From assembly GCA_024636315.1 (NCBI GenBank), contig JAGXHJ010000036.1, forward strand, positions 1 through 64,000: DNA of 64,000 bases, read 5' to 3'. The notes under the pieces were generated by a model that saw only the letters and a list, made by a program, of their open reading frames with translations, did no database searches and was not told the DNA's origin. The stretch is from Methylophaga sp. Its GTDB lineage: Bacteria > Pseudomonadota > Gammaproteobacteria > Nitrosococcales > Methylophagaceae. Of the stretch, positions 36,727 to 45,994 are shown piece after piece (position 1 is the stretch's first letter; each line of letters opens with the position of its first letter). A program made the translations under genes and the position numbers.

Positions 36727-36842
36727 TTTTATACCTGTAATGTTAGATGTAAGGATATTCTAGCATTCGAATTCCATTCTTAGGTTAAGTTGTAAAGAAG
36801 AGATAAAATATCAACGTTGAACTGTTATAAGACCTAATTCCA

Positions 36843-36857
36843 TTGATAATCTATCAA
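36843..36857. promoter_or_regulatory. Inverted repeat upstream of the type I secretion operon
   Basis: TTGATA-atc-TATCAA, perfect 6 bp arms, 105 bp before the ABC gene in the divergent intergenic region. It could be an operator, for example for the LuxR-type regulator inside the operon, but that is only a positional guess. Confidence 0.3.
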
Positions 36858-36962
36858 ATCAGACAGAATGATGATATTCATTTTTGTATACTGTGATAAA
36901 GTTCACGCTTAATTTTATTTAGCCATATGTGAATTTTCGTTGCCAAGGATACCAATGTAAAT

Positions 36963-39140
36963 ATGTCTGAACAATCAATACCATTAGAAAAAGCTAAGCA
37001 GTGGCAAGCTGATGACGGTCAGCAGACATTGGATGATCCACTACTTAATTGCCTAACGCTACTCAGTAAGTTGTTAAATAAACCTCATAGTGAAGAATCA
37101 TTAATTCATGGCTTGCCTTTAGTTGACAATAAGTTAACGCCTAAGCTATTTGAACGTGCAGCTGAGCGAGCCGGTTTAACATCAAAAGTTGTTAAACGTC
37201 CCCTTCGGCGAATATCTAATTTAGTTTTACCGGCAGTGCTATTACTAGAAAATAGTAATGCTTGCATCGTGTTGGAATTCAAGAAAAAAACGGCGAGGGT
37301 TATTTTTCCTGAAATTGGAGAAGCTGAGTCTGAGATCCCGCTCGAGGATTTAAATGCCGTCTATGCAGGTTATGCCATTTTTATCAAATCAGTTCATTCG
37401 TTTGATAAACGAACAGACGCTTCAGTAATCCCCAAGACTAAACACTGGTTTTGGGGAACAATATTACGCTTTTGGCCGATTTATGGTGAAGTATTTATTG
37501 CTTCAATCTTGCTCAATTCATTTGCACTAGCATCACCATTGTTTATCATGAACGTTTATGATCGCGTAGTACCTAATCGTGCTATTGAAACCTTGTGGGT
37601 ATTAGCGATAGGTGTGGCAACCGTGTTTATTTTCGACTTGCTACTACGATCCTTGCGAGGTTATTTCATTGATATGGCTGGGAAGAAAGCAGATGTAATT
37701 CTATCTGCCACTATATTTGAAAAGGTGATGGGCATTAAAATGGCCTCACGATCAAATTCAGTCGGTTCATTTGCCAACAATATGCATGAGTTTGAGTCGT
37801 TTCGAGATTTTTTTACCTCTGCGACATTGACCACATTGATAGATTTACCATTTATGTTCTTATTTATCTTTGTTATTTGGACAATCTCAGGTGAACTAGC
37901 CTACGTGCCATTAATTGCCATTCCATTGGGGATTCTAGTTAGCCTTATCATTCAGGTTCCACTTAGCAAAACAATTCAAAATCTATTTCGTCATTCTGGA
38001 CAAAAAAGTGCCACTTTAATAGAAACATTAACGGGATTAGAGACAATTAAGAGTATTGGCGCCGAATCTCAAATTCAGCGTAAATGGGAACAAACAATAG
38101 GGTTTATTGCAAAATATAGTCAACGCTCACGGTTGTTATCTTCAATGGCTGTAAATTTCACTGCATTTTTACAGCAAATGGCCTCAGTAAGTGTCGTGGT
38201 ATTTGGTGTTTATAAAATAGCTGAAGGTGACATCACCATGGGTGCCTTAATTGCCAGTACTATTTTAACAGGTAGAGCGTTAGCTCCGCTGGGTCAGGTG
38301 GCTGGGATTTTGACGCGCTACCACCAATCAAAAGCAGCATTAAGCTCATTAAATCATTTAATGAATCTACCTGTAGAACGGCCATCTGGTAGAGAATTTT
38401 TACATCGCCCCGATTTTAAAGGCAATATCGAATTTAAAAAAGTTTCATTCCGCTACCCTGAACAACCTATGGATGCACTCTCTGAAGTATCATTTAGTAT
38501 TAAGGAGGGTGAGAAAGTTGCTTTCATCGGTCGGATCGGTTCAGGAAAAAGCTCAATTGAAAAATTATTATTGGGTTTATACGAACCTATGGACGGTTCT
38601 ATCTTGTTAGATGGAACGGATATTAGACAAATTGATCCTGTCGATTTACGCAGGAATATAGGTTATGCGCCACAAGATGTCGTGCTGTTTTTTGGCAGTA
38701 TACGTGACAATATTGTTATGGGTGCGCCATTTGCTGATGATGATGCGGTGATTAAGGCGGCTGATATAGCAGGTGTTACTGAATTTGTTAACCGACATCC
38801 CGCAGGTTTTGATTTACCTGTTGGTGAGCGGGGAGAAGGACTCTCCGGTGGGCAACGGCAGAGTGTTGCTGTTGCTAGAGCATTGCTACTAGATTGCCCT
38901 GTATTAGTACTGGATGAACCTACTAATGCGATGGATAATAGTACCGAAGATCAATTTAAATCAAAATTGAAGGCTCATTTAGCAGACAAAACAATGATAT
39001 TAGTGACTCATAAAGCATCTTTACTTAGTTTAGTTGATAGAATTATCGTGATGGATCAAGGGCGATTAGTTGCTGATGGTCCTCGAGAGCAAATACTAAC
39101 TGCTCTTAAAAACGGTCATATTAAAGTTTCGAAAGGATAG
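36963..39140 (+). CDS. Type I secretion ABC transporter with C39-like domain (LapB/LssB type)
   Basis: Inner-membrane ATPase/permease of a type I secretion system for large adhesins, 725 aa. Residues about 20-140 form a C39-peptidase-like domain (DDPLLNCLTLLSKLLNK); it appears to be the non-catalytic CLD type that binds substrate. The ABC membrane domain (PIYGEVFIASILLNSFALAS onward) has six helices. The nucleotide-binding domain has Walker A GRIGSGKSSIEK near 521, signature LSGGQRQSV near 624 and Walker B VLVLDEPTNAMD. It is followed by the fusion protein at 4 bp. No RTX adhesin gene is in the window. Confidence 0.93.
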   Translation: MSEQSIPLEKAKQWQADDGQQTLDDPLLNCLTLLSKLLNKPHSEESLIHGLPLVDNKLTPKLFERAAERAGLTSKVVKRPLRRISNLVLPAVLLLENSNACIVLEFKKKTARVIFPEIGEAESEIPLEDLNAVYAGYAIFIKSVHSFDKRTDASVIPKTKHWFWGTILRFWPIYGEVFIASILLNSFALASPLFIMNVYDRVVPNRAIETLWVLAIGVATVFIFDLLLRSLRGYFIDMAGKKADVILSATIFEKVMGIKMASRSNSVGSFANNMHEFESFRDFFTSATLTTLIDLPFMFLFIFVIWTISGELAYVPLIAIPLGILVSLIIQVPLSKTIQNLFRHSGQKSATLIETLTGLETIKSIGAESQIQRKWEQTIGFIAKYSQRSRLLSSMAVNFTAFLQQMASVSVVVFGVYKIAEGDITMGALIASTILTGRALAPLGQVAGILTRYHQSKAALSSLNHLMNLPVERPSGREFLHRPDFKGNIEFKKVSFRYPEQPMDALSEVSFSIKEGEKVAFIGRIGSGKSSIEKLLLGLYEPMDGSILLDGTDIRQIDPVDLRRNIGYAPQDVVLFFGSIRDNIVMGAPFADDDAVIKAADIAGVTEFVNRHPAGFDLPVGERGEGLSGGQRQSVAVARALLLDCPVLVLDEPTNAMDNSTEDQFKSKLKAHLADKTMILVTHKASLLSLVDRIIVMDQGRLVADGPREQILTALKNGHIKVSKG

Positions 39141-39144
39141 CGTT

Positions 39145-40476
39145 ATGGCATGGTTAAAACGTACCCATCCTGATGATGCTGAGTTTATGTCAGAAGTAAG
39201 TGCCGCTACATTGGAATCAGCACATCGAGCGGGCCATTCATTATTGATATTAAGTGTGGCCTTTTTCCTTGTTGCGGGCTGGTGGGCTTATATTACAAGC
39301 CTTGATGAAGTGACTAGGGGAGAGGGCAAGGTTATACCTTCGAGTAAAATTCAAGTAATACAGAATTTAGAAGGTGGAATATTGTCTGACGTTTTGGTGA
39401 CTGAAGGTCAAATTGTTGAGAAGGATCAGGTGTTATTGAAAATTGATGACACACGTTTCTCATCATCAGTGAGAGAAACAGAGCTTAAATATTACGAGCT
39501 ATTAGCACGTAGTACACGATTAAAAGCTGAAAGTGACGGTGTCGATTTTATTGTGCCAGAAGAAGTCATAAGCGCTAATCCTATACTAGCCGCAAATGAA
39601 AAAGCATTATATCTCTCACGACAACGCGAATTGAGATCTGCCATTCAAGTATTAGAGCAGCAACTGGTACAACGTAGGCAAGAACTGATAGAACGACGAG
39701 CAAAGCAGTCACAATTAACAGAAGGCTATGATCTCAGCAATAAAGAATTAAAGATGTCTGAACCCTTAGTTGACCTTGGTGTGATCTCACCAGTGGAGGT
39801 GTTACGCTTGAAGCGAACGGTAAATCAATTATATGGTGAAATGGAAGCTAATCGTTTGGCCATTCCGCGCACACAGTCGGCATTAAATGAAGCGCAACAA
39901 AAAGTAATAGAACAAACAATTCAGTTTAAGACCGATGCAGCCAGTCAGTTCTCAGAAGTGAATGCTGAATTGAGTAGAACCAGAGAAACTATCTTTTCTG
40001 CAAAAGATCGAGTAACACGCACTCAGGTTCGCTCGCCATTAAAGGGTACGATTAAGCAGTTAAAAATTAATACCGTTGGTGGTATTATTCAACCAGGCAT
40101 GGATTTGCTCGAGATTGTACCGATAGAAGATAATCTGTTGATTGAAGCTAAAATCAGACCTTCAGACATTGCTTTTTTACGCCCTGGCCAAGAGGCGATG
40201 GTTAAGTTGACGGCCTATGATTTTTCAATTTACGGAGGATTACCGGCTAAATTGGAGCGGATTAGTGCCGATACAATTAAAGACGAAAAAGATGAAAGCT
40301 TTTATTTGATTTACTTGCGTACAGATAAGAACTATATTTTTCATAAAAATGTTAAGTTAAATATTATTCCAGGGATGACCACTACAGTAGATATCTTGAC
40401 AGGTAAAAAAACAGTCTTTGATTATTTACTGAAGCCGATACTTAAAGCCAAAAATGAGGCATTGAGGGAACGATGA
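39145..40476 (+). CDS. Type I secretion membrane fusion protein (HlyD/LapC type)
   Basis: Periplasmic adaptor linking the ABC transporter to the TolC-like channel. Length 443 aa. One membrane helix near residues 33-50 (LLILSVAFFLVAGWWAYI), then the biotinyl-lipoyl-like segment GEGKVIPSSKIQVIQNLEGG, a long coiled coil (about 120-290), and the second lipoyl half with RSPLKGTIKQLKINTVGG. The start follows the ABC stop by 4 bp. Its last codons lie in the first copy of a 17 bp tandem repeat that continues into the next gene's start. Confidence 0.93.
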   Translation: MAWLKRTHPDDAEFMSEVSAATLESAHRAGHSLLILSVAFFLVAGWWAYITSLDEVTRGEGKVIPSSKIQVIQNLEGGILSDVLVTEGQIVEKDQVLLKIDDTRFSSSVRETELKYYELLARSTRLKAESDGVDFIVPEEVISANPILAANEKALYLSRQRELRSAIQVLEQQLVQRRQELIERRAKQSQLTEGYDLSNKELKMSEPLVDLGVISPVEVLRLKRTVNQLYGEMEANRLAIPRTQSALNEAQQKVIEQTIQFKTDAASQFSEVNAELSRTRETIFSAKDRVTRTQVRSPLKGTIKQLKINTVGGIIQPGMDLLEIVPIEDNLLIEAKIRPSDIAFLRPGQEAMVKLTAYDFSIYGGLPAKLERISADTIKDEKDESFYLIYLRTDKNYIFHKNVKLNIIPGMTTTVDILTGKKTVFDYLLKPILKAKNEALRER

Positions 40477-40497
40477 TGTTGAGAGAGCGATGATGTT
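40464..40497 (+). repeat. 17 bp tandem repeat across the lapC-like stop and the regulator start
   Basis: GAGGGAACGATGATGTT (40464-40480) is directly followed by GAGAGAGCGATGATGTT (40481-40497), two mismatches. The first copy contains the fusion-protein stop, the second the start codons of the LuxR-type gene. It looks like a local duplication that separated formerly overlapping genes. Confidence 0.7.
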
Positions 40498-41164
40498 AAT
40501 AAATGCTAGGATAACCCCCGAGTTATTAAAAACAAGTGTGTGTGTTGCCATTCCTAATGAGGATGAGTGTAATGCGATTTCCATAAACTTACCTGCTCAT
40601 TATGTCGCCTCGCATTGTTATACCTTGGCAGATTTATTGGACACTATTATTACTACACAACCTGATCTTGTCTTATGTCATGAGGACCTAATTAGAGATC
40701 AACAAATTTCTTTGATATCGGCGATTAAAGAAGCAAGTCCTGCTACGCGCATTTTAGTCTTGGGAGTTGGCCGGACTATTGAGAGTCAAATCGCACTACT
40801 TAAACAAGGGGCTCGTGGTTATTTTGATAATCATTTACCCCCAGAAAAATTGCACTTTGCCATACATTCGATATTAAATGGTGAAGTTTGGGTTGAACGT
40901 TATGTTATCTCGAGTTTGATTGATGAGTTAACGGATGCTACCATCCCTAAAATATCATTGGAACAGCAACAGTCCCTAGCCTTACTGTCACCTAAAGAGA
41001 TTGAGGTGGCGACATTGGTCAGTCATGGGGCAACAAATAAAATGATTGCTTATAAAATGGCAATAACAGAACGTACAGTTAAAGCCCATTTAACGACAAT
41101 TTTTCAAAAGCTAGCCATTTCGGATCGACTTGCACTGGCTATTTTCTTTAGAGATTTGCGTTAG
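40490..41164 (+). CDS. LuxR/NarL-type regulator with a degenerate receiver domain
   Basis: Putative transcription factor of 224 aa inside the type I secretion operon. The C-terminal GerE helix-turn-helix (LSPKEIEVATLVSHGATNKM, AITERTVKAHLTTIFQKL) is complete. The N-terminal part keeps the receiver fold outline (QPDLVLCHEDLI, ATRILVLGVG, LKQGARGYF). At the usual phospho-acceptor Asp position it has His64, the N-terminal acidic pair is not clear, and the conserved Lys after GY is missing. It therefore probably works without phosphorylation. Regulators of this kind accompany some Lap-type operons; its targets are unknown. Confidence 0.85.
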   Translation: MMLINARITPELLKTSVCVAIPNEDECNAISINLPAHYVASHCYTLADLLDTIITTQPDLVLCHEDLIRDQQISLISAIKEASPATRILVLGVGRTIESQIALLKQGARGYFDNHLPPEKLHFAIHSILNGEVWVERYVISSLIDELTDATIPKISLEQQQSLALLSPKEIEVATLVSHGATNKMIAYKMAITERTVKAHLTTIFQKLAISDRLALAIFFRDLR

Positions 41165-41256
41165 GGCGATATACGGATAGAATATTGGTATTGTCGGATG
41201 TCAGGAAACAATGCATATAATTTTAGTTTATGATTTAGCATATTCACGGAATAGTA

Positions 41257-42594
41257 ATGAAAGTAATAAAATCAACAAAACTTATAATGAGCGTAGCTTT
41301 GTGTATGAGCTCAGCTTCATTGTCAGCAACTACCTTAGAGCAAGCGGTTGATGCTACGATAAAAACTAATCCAGATGTGCTGGCAGCTAGCAATGAACGA
41401 AATGCTGTGGCAGAAGAGGTTAATCAAGCTAAGGCAGGGTACCTGCCTACAGTTGACCTAGCAATTGGAACTGGTTGGGAGTCTAGCGATAATCCTACTA
41501 CTCGCTCGCAAGGCTCACACAAAGACGTGCATATGAATCGCGATGAAGCGAGCATAAATTTACGTCAAATGTTATTTGATGGCATGGCAACTAAAAATGA
41601 AACCCGCCGACAAACTGCTCGAACGGACTCACGAGCTTACGGTGTATTTGGTGCCGCTGAAAACACCGGCTTAGAAGCCGTTGATGCTTATTTAAATGTA
41701 TTGCGTCAACAAAAACTAGTGGACTTGGCGACAACTAACCTTGAAGCCCATGAGCGTACACATGATCAAATTAGATTACGTAGCGAGCGTGGTGTAGGAC
41801 GTGGCTCGGACATGGACCAAAGTAAAGGTCGTGTAGCATTAGCTAAAGCCAATCAAATTGCAGAGCAAAGTAATCTACGTGATGCAGAAACGACTTATTT
41901 ACGGGTTATAGGATTAGCAAGTGAATCATTAAGCGAACCGCAATCACCGTTAAATCTAATTCCTGCCTCGCTAGAAGAAGCTATTAGCCGAGGCCTAGAT
42001 AATCACCCTACTTTAAAGTCTGCCCAAGCGGATGTTGAATCCGCAAATGCTCAACATGACACGGCTGTATCGCCTTTCTACCCGCGTGTTGATTTTGAAT
42101 TAGGTGCAACAGCAAATAATGATCTTGACGGTGTTGACGGTCACAATAATGATGTTACCGCTATGTTTCGCTTACGCTACAATTTGTTAAATGGCGGTAA
42201 AGACAGTGCACGTCGCCAAGAAACTGGCTATCTAATCAACCAAGCTTCAGAAATTCGCAATAATACTCACCGCCAAGTCGAACAAAGTGTGCGATTGTCG
42301 TGGAATGCCTTACAAACAGTTACCAATCAAATGGAGTATTTTAAGCTACATGTTGATTCAAGTGTAAGTTCACGAGATGCTTATCAACAACAATTTAGTC
42401 TTGGCCAACGTACTTTGTTAGATTTATTAGACTCTGAAAATGAAGTTTTCACAGCGCGTCAAGATTTAGTAAATGCGCAATACGATCAATTGTTTGCGAT
42501 GTACCGAATTCTAAATAGCATGGGCGGTTTGTTGCAAGGACTTGTTGTGGCATTGCCTGAGGCAGCTATGACGTTGACAAGTGCTGAACAATAA
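41257..42594 (+). CDS. TolC-family outer-membrane channel (LapE/AggA type)
   Basis: Outer-membrane component of the type I secretion system. Length 445 aa. The signal peptide MKVIKSTKLIMSVALCMSSASLSA precedes two OEP repeats. The repeats open with LEQAVDATIKTNPDVLAASN and LEEAISRGLDNHPTLKSAQA, and the helices end in the conserved FSLGQRTLLDLLDSENEVF. It completes the ABC, fusion protein and channel set, and a strong terminator follows. Confidence 0.92.
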   Translation: MKVIKSTKLIMSVALCMSSASLSATTLEQAVDATIKTNPDVLAASNERNAVAEEVNQAKAGYLPTVDLAIGTGWESSDNPTTRSQGSHKDVHMNRDEASINLRQMLFDGMATKNETRRQTARTDSRAYGVFGAAENTGLEAVDAYLNVLRQQKLVDLATTNLEAHERTHDQIRLRSERGVGRGSDMDQSKGRVALAKANQIAEQSNLRDAETTYLRVIGLASESLSEPQSPLNLIPASLEEAISRGLDNHPTLKSAQADVESANAQHDTAVSPFYPRVDFELGATANNDLDGVDGHNNDVTAMFRLRYNLLNGGKDSARRQETGYLINQASEIRNNTHRQVEQSVRLSWNALQTVTNQMEYFKLHVDSSVSSRDAYQQQFSLGQRTLLDLLDSENEVFTARQDLVNAQYDQLFAMYRILNSMGGLLQGLVVALPEAAMTLTSAEQ

Positions 42595-42614
42595 ATAATT
42601 TCCCAAAATATCTT

Positions 42615-42645
42615 AAAAAGCCACTATTTTTATAGTGGCTTTTTT
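42615..42645. terminator. Terminator after the type I secretion operon
   Basis: AAAAAGCCACTAT and ATAGTGGCTTTTT form a perfect stem with a 4-base T loop, followed by six T. It separates the secretion genes from fabA. Confidence 0.92.
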
Positions 42646-42746
42646 ATGTCAGATAGTTGAAATCGTTTTATGTTACTTTTTAGTTTTACTAGGTCGTGAT
42701 ATCATGAAACGATTGCCCAATTAGAGGCGTTTTTAAAGAAGAATCT

Positions 42747-43262
42747 ATGAGTAAACAGTCATCATTTTCATACGAAGAGCTTTTGCAGTGCGGTCGCGGC
42801 GAAATGTTCGGCCCTGGCAATGCACAATTACCTACCCCGAATATGCTGATGATGGATCGTATTATTCATATTTCTAATGAGGGCGGAAAATACGGCAAAG
42901 GTGAAATTATTGCCGAATTAGACATTACCCCAGAATTGTGGTTTTTTGCATGTCATTTTCCTGGTGATCCTGTAATGCCCGGTTGCCTTGGTTTAGATGC
43001 AATGTGGCAATTGGTTGGATTTTTCTTAGGCTGGGATGGTAACCCTGGCCGTGGTCGAGCCTTAGGTTCAGGAGAAGTTAAATTCTCTGGACAAGTCGTA
43101 CCAACAGCGAAAAAAGTGACGTATAAACTTGATTTAAAACGTGTTATTGCACGTAAATTAGTTTTAGCGATAGCGGATGGCTCTGTCTCTGTCGATGGCC
43201 GCGAAATATACACAGCAAAAGACCTAAAAGTAGGTTTATTTACTTCCACTGAAGATTTTTAG
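42747..43262 (+). CDS. fabA: 3-hydroxydecanoyl-[ACP] dehydratase/isomerase
   Basis: Introduces the cis double bond of unsaturated fatty acids at the C10 stage. Length 171 aa, the exact family length. Catalytic His70 in [16 protein letters not shown] and Asp84 in LGLDAMWQ match E. coli numbering. The start [18 protein letters not shown] is typical. It is followed by fabB at 9 bp, the standard pair for anaerobic-type unsaturated fatty acid synthesis. Confidence 0.98.
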   Translation: MSKQSSFSYEELLQCGRGEMFGPGNAQLPTPNMLMMDRIIHISNEGGKYGKGEIIAELDITPELWFFACHFPGDPVMPGCLGLDAMWQLVGFFLGWDGNPGRGRALGSGEVKFSGQVVPTAKKVTYKLDLKRVIARKLVLAIADGSVSVDGREIYTAKDLKVGLFTSTEDF

Positions 43263-43271
43263 GAAATAGCA

Positions 43272-44489
43272 ATGAAACGTGTAGTAGTCACAGGTTTAGG
43301 TATTACATCTTGTTTGGGTTTAGATGCGGCAACCGTTACTGAATCATTACGTTTAGGGCGTTCAGGTATTCGATTTAAACAAGAATATGCTGATATGGGG
43401 TTTCGTAGTCATGTTGCTGGTAGCGTTGATATCGACTTTAAAGAGTTTATCGACCGCAAAACATTGAGGTTTATGGGTGATGCAGCAGCGTACGCTTATA
43501 TTTCGATGCGACAAGCCATTACTGATTCTGGTTTAACTGATGAGCAGGTGTCTAATCCACGTACTGGGCTCGTCATGGGGTCTGGTGGTGCATCATCATC
43601 CAATCAAGTTGAAGCCGCTGATATTTTGCGTGAAAAAGGTATTAAACGTGTTGGACCATATCGCGTAACGCAAGTTATGGGAAGTACAACATCTGCATGT
43701 TTAGCAACACCATTTAAAATTAAAGGTGTGAATTACTCAATGTCATCAGCATGTGCGACAAGTGCACATTGCATTGGTAATGCCATGGAACAAATTCAAA
43801 TGGGCAAGCAAGATATCGTTTTTGCTGGCGGTGCTGAAGAAGAGCATTGGACGATGAGTTCATTGTTTGACGCTATGGGCGCTTTATCAACCAAATATAA
43901 CGACACACCTGAAAAGGCTTCTCGCGCTTATGATGCTGACCGTGATGGCTTTGTTATCGCGGGTGGTGGTGGTGTATTAGTATTAGAAGAATATGAACAT
44001 GCTAAAGCACGTGGCGCAAAAATTTATGCTGAATTAACGGGTTATGCCGCGACATCAGATGGCTATGACATGGTTGCTCCTTCAGGTGAAGGTGCTGTGC
44101 GTTGTATGCAACTTGCAACTGCAACCGTAAAAGCACCCATTGATTACATAAATGCACATGGTACAAGTACACCAGTAGGTGATTTGGCCGAGCTAGGTGC
44201 TGTAAAAAAAGCCTTTGGTGACAATGTTCCTATAGTCGGTTCTACTAAGTCATTATCAGGACATTCATTAGGTGCCGCAGGTGTACAAGAAGCAATTTAT
44301 TGTTTATTGATGATGGAAAATGATTTTATTGCCGCATCAGCAAACATTGATAATCTTGATCCTCAAGCATCAGGCGTTCCTATTATTCGTGAACGTAAAG
44401 ACAATGCAGGCTTAAAAACCGTAATGTCGAATAGCTTTGGTTTTGGTGGTACTAACGCCAGTTTAGTATTTGAAAAAATCGTTGATTAA
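43272..44489 (+). CDS. fabB: 3-oxoacyl-[ACP] synthase I
   Basis: Elongates the cis-3-decenoyl-ACP made by FabA. Length 405 aa. The active-site Cys is C161 in [12 protein letters not shown]; the two His are in [12 protein letters not shown] and [14 protein letters not shown]. The C-terminal [14 protein letters not shown] is diagnostic of thiolase-fold condensing enzymes, and the pairing with fabA shows it is FabB rather than FabF. Confidence 0.97.
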   Translation: MKRVVVTGLGITSCLGLDAATVTESLRLGRSGIRFKQEYADMGFRSHVAGSVDIDFKEFIDRKTLRFMGDAAAYAYISMRQAITDSGLTDEQVSNPRTGLVMGSGGASSSNQVEAADILREKGIKRVGPYRVTQVMGSTTSACLATPFKIKGVNYSMSSACATSAHCIGNAMEQIQMGKQDIVFAGGAEEEHWTMSSLFDAMGALSTKYNDTPEKASRAYDADRDGFVIAGGGGVLVLEEYEHAKARGAKIYAELTGYAATSDGYDMVAPSGEGAVRCMQLATATVKAPIDYINAHGTSTPVGDLAELGAVKKAFGDNVPIVGSTKSLSGHSLGAAGVQEAIYCLLMMENDFIAASANIDNLDPQASGVPIIRERKDNAGLKTVMSNSFGFGGTNASLVFEKIVD

Positions 44490-44534
44490 GTTGATTAACT
44501 GATTCGTTAATTCATCTTTCAGTTACATACAATT

Positions 44535-44564
44535 AAAAAGGCCACCTAACAAGGTGGCCTTTTT
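44535..44564. terminator. Terminator after fabB
   Basis: AAAAAGGCCACC and GGTGGCCTTTTT form a perfect 12 bp stem with a 6-base loop; usable on both strands. It also closes the small convergent minus-strand gene. Confidence 0.93.
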
Positions 44565-44586
44565 ATTTAATCAATTACGTGTTTAT

Positions 44587-44760
44587 TTAAATAAGATCTT
44601 CATCAGTGACAGGGCCACGTTTGCCAGAAAGTGATTCTTGAATCAGGCCAATTAGTTTAGCTTTCTTCTCTGGATCATCCAAATGTTTTGAGCTAAAAGT
44701 AATGCCAAATTTACTCGCATATTGTTGAACTATCATCACTAAAACAGTTTCATCTTCCAC
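44587..44760 (-). CDS. Small acidic/basic protein of 57 aa, unknown function
   Basis: Open frame on the minus strand with a GTG start at 44760, a good Shine-Dalgarno (TTGGGGA) 7 bases ahead and TAA at 44587-44589. The product has 57 residues, including MIVQQYASKFGITFSSKHLD, DPEKKAKLIGLIQESLSGKR and the tail GPVTDEDLI. It ends before the terminator it shares with fabB. No domain is recognised; the balanced charge and clean context argue that it is real. Confidence 0.6.
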   Translation of the reverse strand: MEDETVLVMIVQQYASKFGITFSSKHLDDPEKKAKLIGLIQESLSGKRGPVTDEDLI

Positions 44761-44826
44761 CTAAATATCCCCAATTGTCATAAAATGACACCATTATAAA
44801 CATACGACACAATAAATTATCATTCA

Positions 44827-45591
44827 ATGAAATTATATTATCAAACCATCGGTACAGGTCAGCCCCTAGTTATCCTGCATGGCTTGTTCGGTTCCTCAGA
44901 TAATTGGCGGGCCGTGGCCAAACAATTAGCTACGCAGGCGCAGGTAATAACGGTTGATTTACGCAATCACGGTCATTCACCTCATAGCTCAGAACAAACT
45001 TATGCTTTGATGGTTGAAGATTTGGCCGAATTATTTGAGCGATTAAAGTTAGATAAGGTCGATATCATTGGCCATTCGATGGGGGGGAAAGTCGCGATGG
45101 CTTTTAGTCAGCGTTATCCACAATGGCTACGTAGACTAGTTGTGGTGGATATTGCTCCGAGACAATATGATGATGAACATAGTGCTATTTTTAGAGCTTT
45201 ATTAGCTTTAGACTTATCCTTATACACGAGTCGTAATGAGGTTGATGATGCATTAAAAATTGCATTGCCCAATAAAACGGTACGGCAATTTTTATTAATG
45301 AATCTCGCCATAAACGGCGAACAACTGAGCTGGCGAAACAATTTACAGGCTTTGTATGATAATTATTCTCAACTACTGGTAACCGTTTGTGAAGATGAAA
45401 CAATAATGATTCCAAGTTGTTTTATTCGTGGTGGTCAATCAGATTATGTCGGGGATGAGGATGAGGATTTAATTAGAACCTGCTTTCCATATGCAGAACT
45501 AGCAACCATTGAACAAGCAGGTCATTGGGTACATGCTGAAGCGCCACAACAATTTTTGACTAAAATAACTGAGTTTCTTGATTATGATTAA
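44827..45591 (+). CDS. Alpha/beta hydrolase, YbfF esterase family
   Basis: Cytoplasmic esterase/acyl-hydrolase of 254 aa. The family start LHGLFGSSDNWRAVAKQLA, the DLRNHGHSPHS block, the nucleophile Ser in IGHSMGGKVAM, and the catalytic His in AGHWVHAEAP are all present. E. coli YbfF cleaves short and long acyl-CoA esters; the substrate here is not known. Its stop overlaps the start of the pyrophosphohydrolase gene. Confidence 0.88.
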   Translation: MKLYYQTIGTGQPLVILHGLFGSSDNWRAVAKQLATQAQVITVDLRNHGHSPHSSEQTYALMVEDLAELFERLKLDKVDIIGHSMGGKVAMAFSQRYPQWLRRLVVVDIAPRQYDDEHSAIFRALLALDLSLYTSRNEVDDALKIALPNKTVRQFLLMNLAINGEQLSWRNNLQALYDNYSQLLVTVCEDETIMIPSCFIRGGQSDYVGDEDEDLIRTCFPYAELATIEQAGHWVHAEAPQQFLTKITEFLDYD

Positions 45592-45934
45592 ACCGGAAAT
45601 ATTAGAAAGACTTATTGCATTTCGACGTGAGCGCGATTGGGAACAGTTTCATAACCCCAAAGATTTAGCCATTTCATTGTCTATCGAAGCTTCTGAATTA
45701 TTAGAATGGTTTCAATGGAAAACTAATGATGAAATTAACAGCCAACTCAAGTCCGAAAAACGACAAGCACTGGAAGACGAACTAGCTGATGTAACAGCAT
45801 ATTTAGCTTATCTCTGTCATGATCTTGGCGTCGATATCAATAAAGCCTTGGCGACTAAAATAGACAAAAATGCGGCAAAATATCCTGTTGCTCAAGTCAA
45901 AGGCCGGGCAGATAAATATACAGAATATTCATGA
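45584..45934 (+). CDS. MazG-like nucleotide pyrophosphohydrolase
   Basis: All-alpha NTP pyrophosphohydrolase of the RS21-C6/dCTPase group, 116 aa from ATG 45584; an in-frame ATG at 45578 would add two residues. The metal-binding pattern EASELLEWFQWK and, 20-odd residues later, EDELADVTAYLAYL gives the EXXE-EXXD motif. It likely cleans the pool of non-canonical dNTPs. It overlaps the hydrolase gene, so the two are translated together. Confidence 0.86.
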   Translation: MIKPEILERLIAFRRERDWEQFHNPKDLAISLSIEASELLEWFQWKTNDEINSQLKSEKRQALEDELADVTAYLAYLCHDLGVDINKALATKIDKNAAKYPVAQVKGRADKYTEYS

Positions 45935-45994
45935 GTGCCAGCAATAATGCTACGATACGACAAAATTAAATATGTTTGAAGGTAGTAGTGATTT

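Noticed and set aside
40473..40489. Alternative ATG starts for the LuxR-type regulator at 40473/40476
   Set aside because: They are out of frame with the regulator and only reflect the tandem repeat.
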